A DNA stretch of 64,000 bases, taken from positions 1 to 64,000 of the forward strand of contig RQOL01000475.1 in NCBI GenBank assembly GCA_013076295.1. The letters run 5' to 3'. Below, piece by piece: positions 1-12,994 of the stretch; position 1 is the stretch's first letter, and each line of letters begins with the position of its first letter. The DNA is from Sanderia malayensis (lineage: Eukaryota; Cnidaria; Scyphozoa; Semaeostomeae; Pelagiidae). Made by a program: the position numbers and the translations under genes. Under the pieces are notes generated by a model that worked only from the letters and a program-made list of their open reading frames with translations, had not been told where the DNA came from and did no database searches.

Positions 1-1028
1 TGAGATGTATAAGGATGGAGTGAATTAGGCAAAACGTAGTCCGTAATAGAGAGATTATCAGTGCGTACTATAAAACACTTACGAGTGAGATAAGATCAAT
101 GTAACAATGCGCATTTCAGCTACGTAAGGTTTCTAAGCAATAAGATGCATAAGAATAGGGTGAATTAGGCAAAATATAGTCCGTAATAGAATCAGATTAT
201 CATTGCGTACTATAAAACACTTGATTGAGATCAAGACTCTTGTAACAAAGCGCATATAAGCTACGCAAGGTTTCCCAGCAATGAGATGTATAAGAATGGG
301 GTGAATTGGGCAAACCGTAGTCCGTAATAGAAGCAGATTATCATTGCTTACTATGAAACGCTTATGAGTGAGATCATGACTCATGTAACAAGTCGCATAT
401 AAGCTACACAAGGTTTCTAAGTAATGAGACGTATAAGAATGGGGTGAATTAGGCAAAACGTAGTCCGTAATAGAAGCAGATTATCATTGCTTACTATGAA
501 AGGCTTATGAGTGAGATCAACACCCATGTAACAGACGCATATAAGCTACGTAAGGTTTCTAAACATGGAGATGTATAAGAGTGGGTTGAATTAGGCAAAA
601 TGTAGTCTGTTATAGAATCAGATTATCATTGCTTACTATGAAACGCTTATGAGTAAGATCAAGACCCTGATAACAAGTCGCATATAAGCTACACAAGGTT
701 TCTTAGCAATGAGATGTATAAGGATGGAGTGAATTAGGCAAAACGTAGTCCGTAATAGAAGCAGATTATCATTACTTACTATTAAATGCTTTTGAGTGAG
801 TTCAACACCCATATAACAGACGCATATAAGCTACGTAAGGTTTCTAAACATCGAGATGTATAAGAGTGGGTTGAATTAGGCAAAATGTAGTCTGTTATAG
901 AATCAGATTATCATTTCTTACAATGAAATGCTTATAAGTGAGATCAAGACCCATCTAAGAATACGCTTATAAGCTAGGTAAGGTTTCTCAGCAATGGGAT
1001 GTATAAGAATGGAGTGAATCAGGCAAAA
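1..1028. repeat. ~143-bp satellite, array A
   Basis: About seven head-to-tail units are present. Each contains the landmarks gcagattatcattgctta, gcatataagcta and gtgaattaggcaaa. Consecutive units start 143 bases apart (for example at 331 and 474). Short open frames on either strand shift between units because 143 is not a multiple of three, so they are not genes. Confidence 0.9.
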
Positions 1029-1565
1029 CGTCACAGCAAACTTTATGAATCCGTGCAATGATATTTCCTGAATCACCCTGAAGAGAAAGTAGTTCGTGGA
1101 CACGGGGACACGGTGAATAAATGTCATGAATGAAAGACAAGTTAATGAAAATTTCGTTATACCGAGGGACCTCGTTACGATGAAGAGACCTGATTTAGGG
1201 TCACACACACGCGATTGAAAAAGGCAAGCACATGGTTTCAGCGCATAAAATCTATAACTTGTTTTGCTCTCAATATCAGTATCAATCATCTGATCGTGTT
1301 ACTATTCCATAATTCAAACAAATAACTTTCACCACAACCACACGCAACTTCATTCCAACGAATATTAGCGACAAATTGTCCTCCTTGAACAAACAGATGG
1401 GCACGAATAAGGGAAATTGTGTCTTGTTTCATAATAATTAAAAAAAATCGATTTGCAATTACAAAAGGACGTAATAAAATAAAACCTAAAATAATAAAGT
1501 AAATTAGTTAGTTTTTATAGTTCGTAACGTGATGAATGACAACTTGCTGCCTTATGTATGTTGTT

Positions 1566-1705
1566 GCACTCCTCGCTTCTTTCTCCTCGCTTCTTTCTCC
1601 TCGCTTCTTTCTCCTCGTTTTTCCTTCCCACCTTTCCTCCCTGCCATCTCTTTCCTCCCTTTCCTCTTCTTGTCCTTTCCTCTTTCCTCTTCCTCTCTTC
1701 TTCCA
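1566..1705. repeat. Polypyrimidine tract with 14-bp tandem repeat
   Basis: The unit ctcctcgcttcttt is repeated about four times and runs into a long C/T-rich stretch. The equivalent tract at about 8,520-8,645 in copy 2 has fewer units. Open frames on both strands here (Ser/Leu/Pro-rich one way, Arg/Lys/Glu-rich the other) come from base composition. Confidence 0.8.
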
Positions 1706-3659
1706 ATGACCAATACATACATTGTTTGCATTTTACTATACAAGACAAAATAATATTTCAGAAATTGTCACACTATAAAAGAAGCTAATACAAAAATTCG
1801 GAAACAATAAAATATTCAACATGATGCAACCTTACCTAGGCTCCCGAACTTTTCCCCCCGATAATCTGTAAATATGAACTTTTCATCGGAAGCGAGCCAA
1901 AATCGTCGCGCCACAGACACTTTAAGGTCTGCCATTTTTTCCAAACAAATACCTGGAAAGTTAAATGGAATAAATTTACTTATAAAGCATTTCAATTTCT
2001 CAAAAAGAGGAACAAAATAAACAGCCAACTTACCTTCTTCTCTTCTCCAAAGAAAATGCTCACTTTTTGACCTGCCATGTTATCATCAATTACACAATCC
2101 GACTTGTCTTTCGATTTCAGTTAGTGAATGACCACAGAGTTTGTCCGAAAACTCTACCCCTCTTATTTCATCCAGTTTCTTTGTTCTCATTAAAAGAACA
2201 ATGCACAATAGACTTTTCGACAATAGATTTTGTTTAGAACGCCCAACGAATCCCCAGTTCCCCAAGCAATTAACACAACAATAATCAGAAAACAATGGCA
2301 ATTGATCAACCCCGCGAAAACCATATTGAAAAGAGCTCGATCACTCCGACAACAACAACAATTTGTGTAGCTTTAATGCGCAATTTCAAGCCAAAGCTTC
2401 CTGGCTTTCAAATTTTGAGCGCCAAATTCGACATTTTCGAATATTTTCTCTTCCGGATCATCCAGGAAATATCCTTGACGATCCCGAAGAGAAAATATTT
2501 CGTGACGAACTATTTTCTCCTCAGGACTCATTTTCGAATTGCCTCCCTCGCCTGCCTTGTCAACCTTGCGCAAATGCGGAAGGTTGAGAAGGTGGGGTAG
2601 GGAGGCAATGCGCAGTTTGCGCAAATTGAAATTATTCTCTGCCTCCTTTTTAACATTTATACCTACCATTTCATACTCTTCATTCGCTTTGGTTTTTCGA
2701 GTAATGCAATTGATGGGCATTTATGGAAACTGATGCACTTTTCGCAGAGCATGCAACACTTGTCAAAACTTCAATTGTGTTTGACACGGTTACTGGCAAA
2801 AACCCCCAGCACAAAAATAGCATTGATGACATGAATCGTGTGGAGATAATCATGTAATGCCATATACAGGTTTCATTGCATGATGGTCATGGTGCCACGT
2901 CGCAGCAGGTTCCGCATTTCATATCTCCATTAATTTCCACCCTCTTTTGTCAAGGTTTGCTGTTGCACTCAGATGGAAGGTCGAAACACAAGATAATGAT
3001 TCGATTAAATTGAAAAACGCCGACAACGACAATTCCCTGCATTCGATTTCTCATCCGTCGAACACTGGATCATTGTCGTTGTCGGAACACGTTCGTGCTC
3101 CTCATCAAAAAAAATCTTCAACCCTGAAATTGAGATGGAGCATAGAAATAGCATGGACTATAGATAAATATGCAATATTAACCTAAATAGGATATATCTT
3201 CAAAGAGATACTTTGAAACAGTTTGAGGAAACAAGTGTTTGTTCCGCTGTTTATATTTATCACAGGACTCCTCAGTGTGCTATGGATTTGAATATGACGA
3301 ACTTGTCCTATCAGTCAATTTTTTTGATAATAGATAGGCAGAATAGACAAATAGAATATGATGATCACCTGACGCGCCATCTTGTTGTTGTGGCCATGGG
3401 GCAAATCACTGAAGAGAAATTAGAAATTGCCATTACCAAAAATTATTTACCAAAAATTCCAATATTTCAGCATAAATTCGATTCCAAAGTTTGACGGATT
3501 ACTTACAGTGCTTGGCGACGTCGGGAATCCTCTAACATCTGGTGGTAAATGGCCAGCAACAACAAATACATCCTTCTGCCTCTCACCTTTTAGAATAAAA
3601 GTCAAATTGTCTAAGTTTCAAAGACAGGCAGGACAACGCGTGAATCACAAAATTTCTTC

Positions 3660-4087
3660 ATGATTTTTACTCACAAAAAGATGATACACTCTGTGATCGT
3701 CATCTTCATCCTCCACCTCTTCCTCCCCCCCTCCCCCTCATCTTCATCATCGGCGTCATACTCCTCATCGAATTCTACTTGAAACATAAAAAATGGTTTG
3801 GGATTATTTTCCACACATTTGGGGCGCAAAAGATTAATAATTTGTACCTGCGTCGAACATTTAGTCCATGAGCAACCAGATGGGCACGAGTGAAGGACAT
3901 CAAATAAAATACGAAAATATAAAAAGAATTTACCTTCCGGTCTCGGTCGCTTACTACAAAGAAAGAGAGAGAGAGTGAAGAAAATCCAGAGACACTGATA
4001 AACATGAAATGCACACAATAAATTTTACTGTATTCATAAAACAAGGAAAAATTCTTTTTACCGGTTTCTTCGATCCTGGTTGTCCAT
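3660..4087 (-). CDS. Possible spliced gene with acidic exon (unrecognised), copy 1
   Basis: This is a speculative minus-strand gene. A short first exon starts with ATG at 4,087 (MDNQDRRNR) and ends at a GT at 4,061. A 20-base exon (3,953-3,934) continues it in phase as KRPRPE. Further down, an exon encodes a hydrophobic stretch (QVQIINLLRPKC) followed by a Glu/Asp-rich tail near 3,730-3,785. A later piece (3,640-3,505) could encode DNLTFILKG..VFVVAGHLPP and ends at GTAAGT. In this copy a C-run length change shifts the acidic tail into an Arg/Lys frame. I do not recognise the product; the acidic tail is only generically histone-chaperone-like. Confidence 0.25.
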
Positions 4088-4274
4088 GATAAAAGGGGTG
4101 AAATTATACTTGCATCTCGATTTTATTGAAATCACAGTAGGGAGTCACCGACAGGGAGTCAATGATAATACTATTGAATTATGGAAGTGTTGATTTTTCG
4201 ATATACATTCAAATCAGCAACATGATTTCGCAATAATATTTCTTATTATAATACACAGTCACAAATAGAGTATA

Positions 4275-4521
4275 CCATAGGCGCCGACTACGTGGGGGCT
4301 TGGGGGCTGAAGCCCCCCCTGGAAATTTTGTTTGGGATCTGAAAAACACGTTTATTTTATTGAAGAAACACTAATCAAAGAATTGAGCTGATGATACTGT
4401 AGACCATGATGGTATATCTGTTTTATTGCAATGTTTTATTTTTGTTATACATAATACATATGTATATTGTACGTTATTTAATTTTGAGCCCCCTGGGAAA
4501 AATAAAAGTCGGCGCCTATGG
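4275..4521. mobile_element. MITE with ccataggcgccgact inverted ends, copy 1
   Basis: The left end reads ccataggcgccgact and the right end is its reverse complement agtcggcgcctatgg. A direct repeat agtata flanks both ends (4,269-4,274 and 4,522-4,527). The interior has G/C-rich stretches (gggggcttgggggctgaagcccccc) near the left end. There is no coding capacity. The superfamily is uncertain because the target duplication is neither 2, 3 nor 8 bp. Confidence 0.75.
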
Positions 4522-4811
4522 AGTATACTGGAGTTGAATAGAAAAGGTTCCTTGGCCTTGTTATGTAATTATATAGAGAGATGTGCCTGTTTTATGCTGT
4601 GTGCTTTCTTAACATAAGAGTCTTTAGTGTTAAAAATGGACTCAGTTGTAGTTACTTCAGTTACTTCATCAAAAAATTTACTTTAGTTACTCAGAAAAAA
4701 TAACATCATCAAAAAATAACACAATAAAAATAAGAAAAAATAACTTCATCAAAAAATAACACAATAACGGCGACAGTAGTAACAAACTCCCGTCTGCAAT
4801 TCTGTGACTAA

Positions 4812-5476
4812 GGCCCCGTTTACACGAGAGAAAAAGATACGGACCCAAAAGGTCCGTGCCTTTTGGGTACGATATGGAAACGATTGTATGGCGTTTACAC
4901 GGGAACGGACTCAAAAGCTGTTGAGTTTACACGAGAACGGATCCAATTGTTGAGCATGCGCAGTTGTTCAAGTTAAGGCATGTTTTGTTGTTGTTAGTTA
5001 CTTGTAATTGCGCCAAAACACTCTCAGAAAATGGCGAACACGAATTTCCTTACTTCACCTGCCCTAGTTGTTTGGTTCAACATGAACTTCAATCCCTGTC
5101 GATGTTGTTCGCAAACTAAACTTACCACACACAACAAAGAAGCTATATTGGAAAACATCAGAGACAAAATTGATATTACTTGCTTTTCAATAGGCCCAGA
5201 CATTTGTACTGCTTATATTTTGGACTTCCCGCGATAACACAACCTCAGTTGCAACAGCCTCAGTTCAGTGCCGTGCCTGTTCTGGTTCCGTTTCAAGCGT
5301 TTACACGACACCGATACGGGAACGGACCCAAATGGATCCGCTTTTCTAGCGTGCCCAAAAAGATACGATCCCGTTCCCAAAGAGGAACGGATCCATGCGT
5401 ACCCGTGTAAACGAAACACCTATCGTAACCTTTTTTGGAACGGATCCACTCGGATCCATTCCCGGTAAACGGGGCC
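4812..5476. mobile_element. Harbinger-like MITE, TAA target duplication, copy 1
   Basis: The termini are ggccccgtttacacg and the imperfect complement c(gt)gtaaacggggcc, flanked by TAA on both sides (4,809-4,811 and 5,477-5,479). A 3-bp TWA duplication with G/C-starting ends is typical of PIF/Harbinger non-autonomous elements. Many internal short inverted motifs (ggatccg, cgggaacgga) suggest strong folding. Open frames inside are not convincing genes. Confidence 0.8.
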
Positions 5477-6009
5477 TAAATGAGATCAGGAATCGTGCGG
5501 GGATAAATCAACACTTATCTCCGGACTTTGTACGGCACGTTTCATAAATCTTGTGACATCGGAATTTGTTTCTACGCAATCAATCTGTTGTGTTCACATC
5601 GTGTTGATGTTGAAGTTTATACTATCAAAATTCTGCATTAATCTCATCATCAGAAATTGTAAACAATGTTGATATACACAAAACTAAGAACCACTTTGAG
5701 GCATACATTTCGTATACAGTTTCGAATCTACTTTAGTGGCAGGATAGTTGCTAGTGAGATATATTTAAGATATATGTCCATGATCATCGGACCAGAATAG
5801 TATACAGTGGGAATGGCAAGAGAATTGTCGTTGTCACTAAACTTTAGGGATAATTTAGAGGCATGCTTGTTGAGGGATAAATATCGGGATAATCTATTTC
5901 CTCATCGAAGTGTGATAATAATAATATGTGAAAATGGAATTATCACGATAATTTAGTGTTAAATTGCTGTATAGGGATAAAAACATAGCCAACCCGAAAA
6001 TATAGGGCT

Positions 6010-7985
6010 AATAATTTTTGCTAATAGAAACAGCTTATCATTGCGTATTATAAAACACTTATGAGTGAGATCAAGACCAATGTAACAATGTGCATATGAG
6101 CTACGTCAGGCTTCTAAGCAATGAGATGTATAAGAATGGGGTGAATTAGGCAAAACGTAGTCTGTAGTAGAAGCAGATTATCATTGCTTACTATGACACG
6201 CTTATGAGTAAGATCAAGACCCTTATAACAAGTCGCATATAAGCTACACAAGGTTTCTTAGCAATGAGATGTATAAGAATGGGGTGAATTAGGCAAAGCG
6301 TAGTCCGTAATAGAAGCAGATTATCATTGCTTACTATGAAAGGCTTATGAGTGAGATCAACACCCTTATAACAATCGCATATAAGCTACACAAGGTTTCT
6401 AAGCAGTGAGATGTATAGGAATGGGGTGAATTGGGCAAACCGTAGTCCGTAATAGAAGCAGATTATCATTGCTTACTATGAAACGCTTATGAGTGAGATC
6501 ATGACTCATGTAACAAGTCGCATATAAGCTACACAAGGTTTCTAAGTAATGAGACGTATAAGAATGGGGTGAATTAGGCAAACCGTAGTCCGTAATAGAA
6601 GCAGATTATCATTGCTTACTATGAAAGGCTTATGAGTGAGATCAACACCCTTATAACAATCGCATATAAGCTACACAAGGTTTCTAAGCATGAGATGTAA
6701 GAATGGGGTGAATTGGGCAACCGTAGTCCGTAATAGAAGCAGATTATCATTGCTTACTATGAAATGCTTATGAGTGAGATCATGACTCATGTAACAACGC
6801 ATATAAGCTACAAGGTTTCTAAGTAATGAGACGTATAAGATGGGGTGAATTAGGCAAACCGTAGTCGTATAGAATCAGATTATCATTGCTTACTATGAAA
6901 CGCTTATGAGTAAGATCAAGACCCTGATAACAATCGCATATAAGCTACACAAGGTTTCTTAGCAATGAGATGTATAAGATGGGTGAATTAGGCAAACGTA
7001 GTCCGTAATAGAAGAGATTATCAGTGCGTACTAAAACACTTACGAGTGAGATAAGATCAATGTAACATGCGCATTCAGCTACGTAAGGTTCTAAGCATAA
7101 GATGCATAAGAATAGGGTGAATTAGGCAAAATGTAGTCCGTAATAGAATCAGATTATCATTGCGTACTATAAAACACTTGATTGAGATCAAGACTCTTGT
7201 AACAAAGTGCATATAAGCTACGCAAGGTTTCCCAGCAATGAGATGTATAAGAATGGGTGAATTGGCAAACCGTAGTCCGTAATAGAAGCAGATTATCATT
7301 GCTTACTATGAAACGCTTATGAGTGAGATCATGACTCATGTAACAAGTCGCATATAAGCTACACAAGGTTTCTAAGTAATGAGACGTATAAGAATGGGGT
7401 GAATTAGGCAAAACGTAGTCCGTAATAGAAGCAGATTATCATTGCTTACTATGAAAGGCTTATGAGTGAGATCAACACCCATGTAACAGACGCATATAAG
7501 CTACGTAAGGTTTCTAAACATGGAGATGTATAAGAGTGGGTTGAATTAGGCAAAATGTAGTCTGTTATAGAATCAGATTATCATTGCTTACTATGAAACG
7601 CTTATGAGTAAGATCAAGACCCTGATAACAAGTCGCATATAAGCTACACAAGGTTCTTAGCAATGAGATGTATAAGGATGGAGTGAATTAGGCAAAACGT
7701 AGTCCGTAATAGAAGCAGATTATCATTACTTACTATTAAATGCTTTTGAGTGAGTTCAACACCCATATAACAGACGCATATAAGCTACGTAAGGTTTCTA
7801 AACATCGAGATGTATAAGAGTGGGTTGAATTAGGCAAAATGTAGTCTGTTATAGAATCAGATTATCATTTCTTACAATGAAATGCTTATAAGTGAGATCA
7901 AGACCCATCTAAGAATACGCTTATAAGCTAGGTAAGGTTTCTCAGCAATGGGATGTATAAGAATGGAGTGAATCAGGCAAAACGT
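6010..7985. repeat. ~143-bp satellite, array B
   Basis: About fourteen units of the satellite seen at 1-1028, spanning the junction between the two duplicated segments. Units around 6,690-7,270 have lost single bases from several homopolymers compared with their counterparts, which looks like consensus error. Confidence 0.9.
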
Positions 7986-8519
7986 CACAGCAAACTTTAT
8001 GAATCCGTGCAATGATATTTCCTGAATCACCCTGAAGAGAAAGTAGTTCGTGGACACGGGGACACGGTGAATAAATGTCATGAATGAAAGACAAGTTAAT
8101 GAAAATTTCGTTAATACCGAGGGACCTCGTTACGATGAAGAGACCTGATTTAGGGTCACACACACGCGATTGAAAAAGGCAAGCACATGGTTTCAGCGCA
8201 TAAAATCTATAACTTTTTTGCTCTCAATATCAGTATCAATCATCTGATCGTGTTACTATTCCATAATTCAAACAAATAACTTTCACCACAACCACACGCA
8301 ACTTCATTCCAACGAATATTAGAGACAAATTGTCCTCCTTGAACAAACAGATGGGCACGATTAAGGGAAATTGAGTCTTGTTTCATAATAATTAAAAAAA
8401 ATCGATTTGCAAATACAAAAGGACGTAATAAATAAAACCTAAAATAATAAAGTAAATTAGTTAGTTTTTATAGTTCGTAACGTGATGAATGACAACTTGC
8501 TGCCTTATGTATGTTGTTG

Positions 8520-8645
8520 CACTCCTCGCTTCTTTCTCCTCGCTTCTTTCTCCTCGTTTTTCCTTCCCACCTTTCCTCCCTGCCATCTCTTTCCTCCCTT
8601 TCCTCTTCTTGTCCTTTCCTCTTTCCTCTTCCTCTCTTCTTCCAA
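8520..8645. repeat. Polypyrimidine tract, copy 2
   Basis: Counterpart of the tract at 1,566, with fewer 14-bp units. The length difference fits slippage. Confidence 0.8.
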
Positions 8646-10599
8646 TGACCAATACATACATTGTTTGCATTTTACTATACAAGACAAAATAATATTTCAG
8701 AAATTGTCACACTATAAAAGAAGCTAATACAAAAATTCGGAAACAATAAAATATTCAACATGATGCAACCTTACCTAGGCTCCCGAACTTTTTCCCCCCG
8801 ATAATCTGTAAATATGAACTTTCATCGGAAGCGAGCAAAATCATCGCGCCACAGACACTTTAAGGTCTGCCATTTTTTCCAAACAAATACCTGGAAAGTT
8901 AAATGGAATAAATTTACTTATAAAGCATTTCAATTTCTCAAAAAGAGGAACAAAATAAACAGCCAACTTACCTTCTTCTCTTCTCCAAAGAAAATGCTCA
9001 CTTTTTGACCTGCCATGTTATCATCAATTACACAATCCGACTTGTCTTTCGATTTCAGTTAGTGAATGACCACAGAGTTTGTCCGAAAACTCTACCCCTC
9101 TTATTTCATCCAGTTTCTTTGTTCTCATTAAAAGAACAATGCACAATAGACTTTTCGACAATAGATTTGTTTAGAACGCCAACGAATTTGTTTAGAACCC
9201 CCAGTTCCCCCAAGCAATTAACACAACAATAATCAGAAACAATGGCAATTGATCAACCCGCGAAAACCATATTGAAAAGAGCTCGATCACTCCGACAACA
9301 AACAATTTGTGTAGCTTTAATGCGCAATTTCAAGCCAAAGCTTCCTGGCTTTCAAATTTTGAGCGCCAAATTCGACATTTTCGAATATTTTCTCTTCCGG
9401 ATCACAGGAAATATCCTTGACGATCCCGAAGAGAAAATATTTCGTGACAACTATTTTCTCCTCAGGACTCATTTCGAATTGCCTCCCTCGCCTGCCTTGT
9501 CAACCTTGCGCAAATGCGGAAGGTTGAGAAGGTGGGGTAGGGAGGCAATGCGCAGTTTGCGCAAATTGAAATTATTCTCTGCCTCCTTTTTAACATTTAT
9601 ACCTACCATTTCATACTCTTCATTCGCTTTGGTTTTTTCGAGTAATGCAATTGATGGGCATTTATGGAAACTGATGCAACTTTTCGCAGAGCATGCAACA
9701 CTTGTCAAACTTCAATTGTGTTTGACACGGTTACTGGCAAAAACCCCCAGCACAAAATAGCATTGATGACATGAATCGTGTGGAGATAATCATGTAATGC
9801 CATATACAGGTTTCATTGCATGATGGTCATGGTGCCACGTCGCAGCAGGTTCCGCATTTCATATCTCCATTAATTTCCACCCTCTTTTGTCAAGGTTTGC
9901 TGTTGCACTCAGATGGAAGGTCGAAACACAAGATAATGATTCGATTAAATTGAAAAACGCCGACAACGACAATTCCCTGCGTTCGATTTCTCATCCGTCG
10001 AACACTGGATCATTGTCGTTGTCGGAACACGTTCGTGCTCCTCATCAAAAAAAATCTTCAACCCTGAAATTGAGATGGAGCATAGAAATAGCATGGACTA
10101 TAGATAAATATGCAATATTAACCTAAATAGGATATATCTTCAAAGAGATACTTTGAAACAGTTTGAGGAAACAAGTGTTTGTTCCGCTGTTTATATTTAT
10201 CACAGGACTCCTCAGTGTGCTATGGATTTGAATATGACGAACTTGTCCTATCAGTCAATTTTTTTGATAATAGATAGGCAGAATAGACAAATAGAATATG
10301 ATGATCACCTGACGCGCCATCTTGTTGTTGTGGCCATGGGGCAAATCACTGAAGAGAAATTAGAAATTGCCATTACCAAAAATTATTTACCAAAAATTCC
10401 AATATTTCAGCATAAATTCGATTCCAAAGTTTGACGGATTACTTACAGTGCTTGGCGACGTCGGGAATCCTCTAACATCTGGTGGTAAATGGCCAGCAAC
10501 AACAAATACATCCTTCTGCCTCTCACCTTTTAGAATAAAAGTCAAATTGTCTAAGTTTCAAAGACAGGCAGGACAACGCGTGAATCACAAAATTTTTCA

Positions 10600-11023
10600 T
10601 GATTTTTACTCACAAAAAGATGATACACTCTGTGATCGTCATCTTCATCCTCCACCTCTTCCCCCCCCTCCCCCTCATCTTCATCATCGGCGTCATACTC
10701 CTCATCGAATTCTACTTGAAACATAAAAAATGGTTTGGGATTATTTTCCACACATTTGGGGCGCAAAAGATTAATAATTTGTACCTGCGTCGAACATTTA
10801 GTCCATGAGCAACAGATGGGCACGAGTGAAGGACATCAAATAAAATACGAAAATATAAAAAGAATTTACCTTCCGGTCTCGGTCGCTTACTACAAAGAAA
10901 GAGAGAGAGAGTGAAGAAAATCCAGAGACACTGATAAACATGAAATGCACACAATAAATTTTACTGTATTCATAAAACAAGGAAAAATTCTTTTTACCGG
11001 TTTCTTCGATCCTGGTTGTCCAT
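10600..11023 (-). CDS. Possible spliced gene with acidic exon (unrecognised), copy 2
   Basis: Counterpart of the minus-strand candidate at 4,087, with its ATG at 11,023. Here the acidic tail stays in frame (GEGGEEVEDEDDDHRV), which suggests that the copy-1 frameshift in the C-rich run is a sequence error or a recent mutation. The function is not recognised, and the exon model rests only on splice consensus and phase. Confidence 0.28.
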
Positions 11024-11213
11024 GATAAAAGGGGTGAAATTATACTTGCATCTCGATTTTATTGAAATCACAGTAGGGAGTCACCGACAGGGAGTCAATG
11101 ATAATACTATTGAATTATGGGAAGTGTTGATTTTTTGATATACATTCAAATCAAGCAACATGATTTCGCAATAATATTTCTTATTATAATACACCAGTCA
11201 CAAATAGAGTATA

Positions 11214-11489
11214 CCATAGGCGCCGACTACGTGGGGGCTTGGGGGCTGAAGCCCCCCCTGGAAATTGCTATGGGGGGCTGAGCCCCCCCTGGGAATTTTG
11301 TTTGGGATCTGAAAAACACGTTTATTTTATGAAGAAACACTAATCAAAGAATTGAGCTGATGAACTGTAGACCATGATGTATATCTGTTTTATTGCAATG
11401 TTTTGTTTTTGTTATACATAATACATATGTATATTGTACGTTATTTAATTTTGAGCTCCCCTGGGAAAAATAAAAGTCGGCGCCTATGG
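11214..11489. mobile_element. MITE with ccataggcgccgact inverted ends, copy 2
   Basis: This is the same insertion as at 4,275, carried along by the segmental duplication. It is about 30 bp longer because a ~40-bp segment near the left end (aagccccccctggaaat..) is repeated. Confidence 0.75.
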
Positions 11490-11779
11490 AGTATACTGGA
11501 GTTGAATAGAAAAGGTTCCTTGGCCTTGTTATGTAATTATATAGAGAGATGTGCCTGTTTTATGCTGTGTGCTTTCTTAACATAAGAGTCTTTAGTGTTA
11601 AAAAACGGACTCAGTTGTAGTTACTTCAGTTACTTCATCAAAAAATTTACTTAGTTACTCAGAAAAAATAACATGATCAAAAAATAACACAATAAAAATA
11701 AGAAAAAATAACTTCATCAAAAAATAACACAATAACGGCGACAGTAGTAACAAACTCCCGTCTGCAATTCTGTGACTAA

Positions 11780-12445
11780 GGCCCCGTTTACACGAGAGAA
11801 AAAGATACGGACCCAAAAGGTCCGTGCCTTTTGGGTACGATATGGAAACGATTGTATGGCCTTTACACGGGAACGGACTCAAGAGCTGTTGAGTTTACAC
11901 GAGAACGGATCCAATTGTTGAGCATGCGCAGTTGTTCAAGTTAAAGCATGTTTTGTTGTTGTTAGTTACTTGTAATTGCGCCAAAACACTCTCAGAAAAT
12001 GGCGAACACGAATTTCCTTACTTCACCTGCCCTAGTTGTTTGGTTCAACATGAACTTCAATCCCTGTCGATGTTGTTCGCAAACTAAACTTACCACACAC
12101 AACAAAGAAGCTATATTGGAAAACATCAGAGACAAAATTGATATTACTTGCTTTTCAATAGGCCCAGACATTTGTACTGCTTATATTTTGGACTTCCCGC
12201 GATAACACAACCTCAGTTGCAACAGCCTCAGTTCAGTGCCGTGCCTGTTCTGGTTCCATTCCAAGCGTTTACACGACACCGATACGGGAACGGACCCAAA
12301 TGGATCCGCTTTTCTAGCGTGCCCAAAAAGATACGATCCCGTTCCCAAAGAGGAACGGATCCATGCGTACCCGTGTAAACGAAACACCTATCGTAACCTT
12401 TTTTGGAACGGATCCACTCGGATCCATTCCCGTGTAAACGGGGCC
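11780..12445. mobile_element. Harbinger-like MITE, TAA target duplication, copy 2
   Basis: Duplicated copy of the element at 4,812, here with a perfect right end cgtgtaaacggggcc and flanking TAA at 11,777-11,779 and 12,446-12,448. Confidence 0.8.
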
Positions 12446-12994
12446 TAAATGAGATCAGGAATCGTGCGGGGATAAATCAACACTTATCTCCGGACTTTGT
12501 ACCGCACGTTTCATAAATCTTGTGACATCGGAATTTGTTTCTACGCAATCAATCTGTTGTGTTCACATCGTGTTGATGTTGAAGTTTATACTATCAAAAT
12601 TCTGCATTAATCTCATCATCAGAAATTGTAAACAATGTTGATATACACAAAACTAAGAACCACTTTGAGGCATACATTTCGTATACAGTTTCGAATCTAC
12701 TTTAGTGGCAGGATAGTTGCTAGTGAGATATATTTAAGATATATGTCCATGATCATCGGACCAGAATAGTATACAGTGGGAATGGCAAGAGAATTGTCGT
12801 TGTCACTAAACTTTAGGGATAATTTAGAGGCATGCTTGTTGAGGGATAAATATCGGGATAATCTATTTCCTCATCGAAGTGTGATAATGATAATATGTGA
12901 AAATGGGAATTATCACGATAATTTAGTGTTAAATTGCTGTATAGGGATAAAAACATAGCCAGCCCGAAAATATAGGGCTAATAATTTTTGCTAA

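Larger units (their letters stand above)
1..6965. repeat. Tandem segmental duplication, copy 1
   Basis: This copy consists of a satellite arm (1-1028), a ~5-kb non-repetitive block (about 1,029-6,000) and a second satellite arm (about 6,010-6,965). The same order recurs from 6,966. Block landmarks recur at a nearly constant offset of 6,940-6,968 bases, for example the two MITEs at 4,275 and 4,812, which reappear at 11,214 and 11,780. Differences are mostly one-base changes in homopolymer length. The left edge of the window cuts the array, so more copies may lie upstream. It could be a real recent duplication or an assembly artefact. Confidence 0.9.

Noticed and set aside
133..456. Recurrent short peptide frames on the minus strand of the 143-bp satellite
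   Set aside because: They repeat with the unit and change frame between units.
1515..1788. Arg/Lys/Glu-rich and Ser/Leu-rich frames
   Set aside because: Produced by the polypyrimidine tract on both strands and all frames.
9242..9760. 172-codon plus-strand frame in copy 2
   Set aside because: The same region in copy 1 is broken into several frames by indels and shows no domain, so it is unlikely to be coding.
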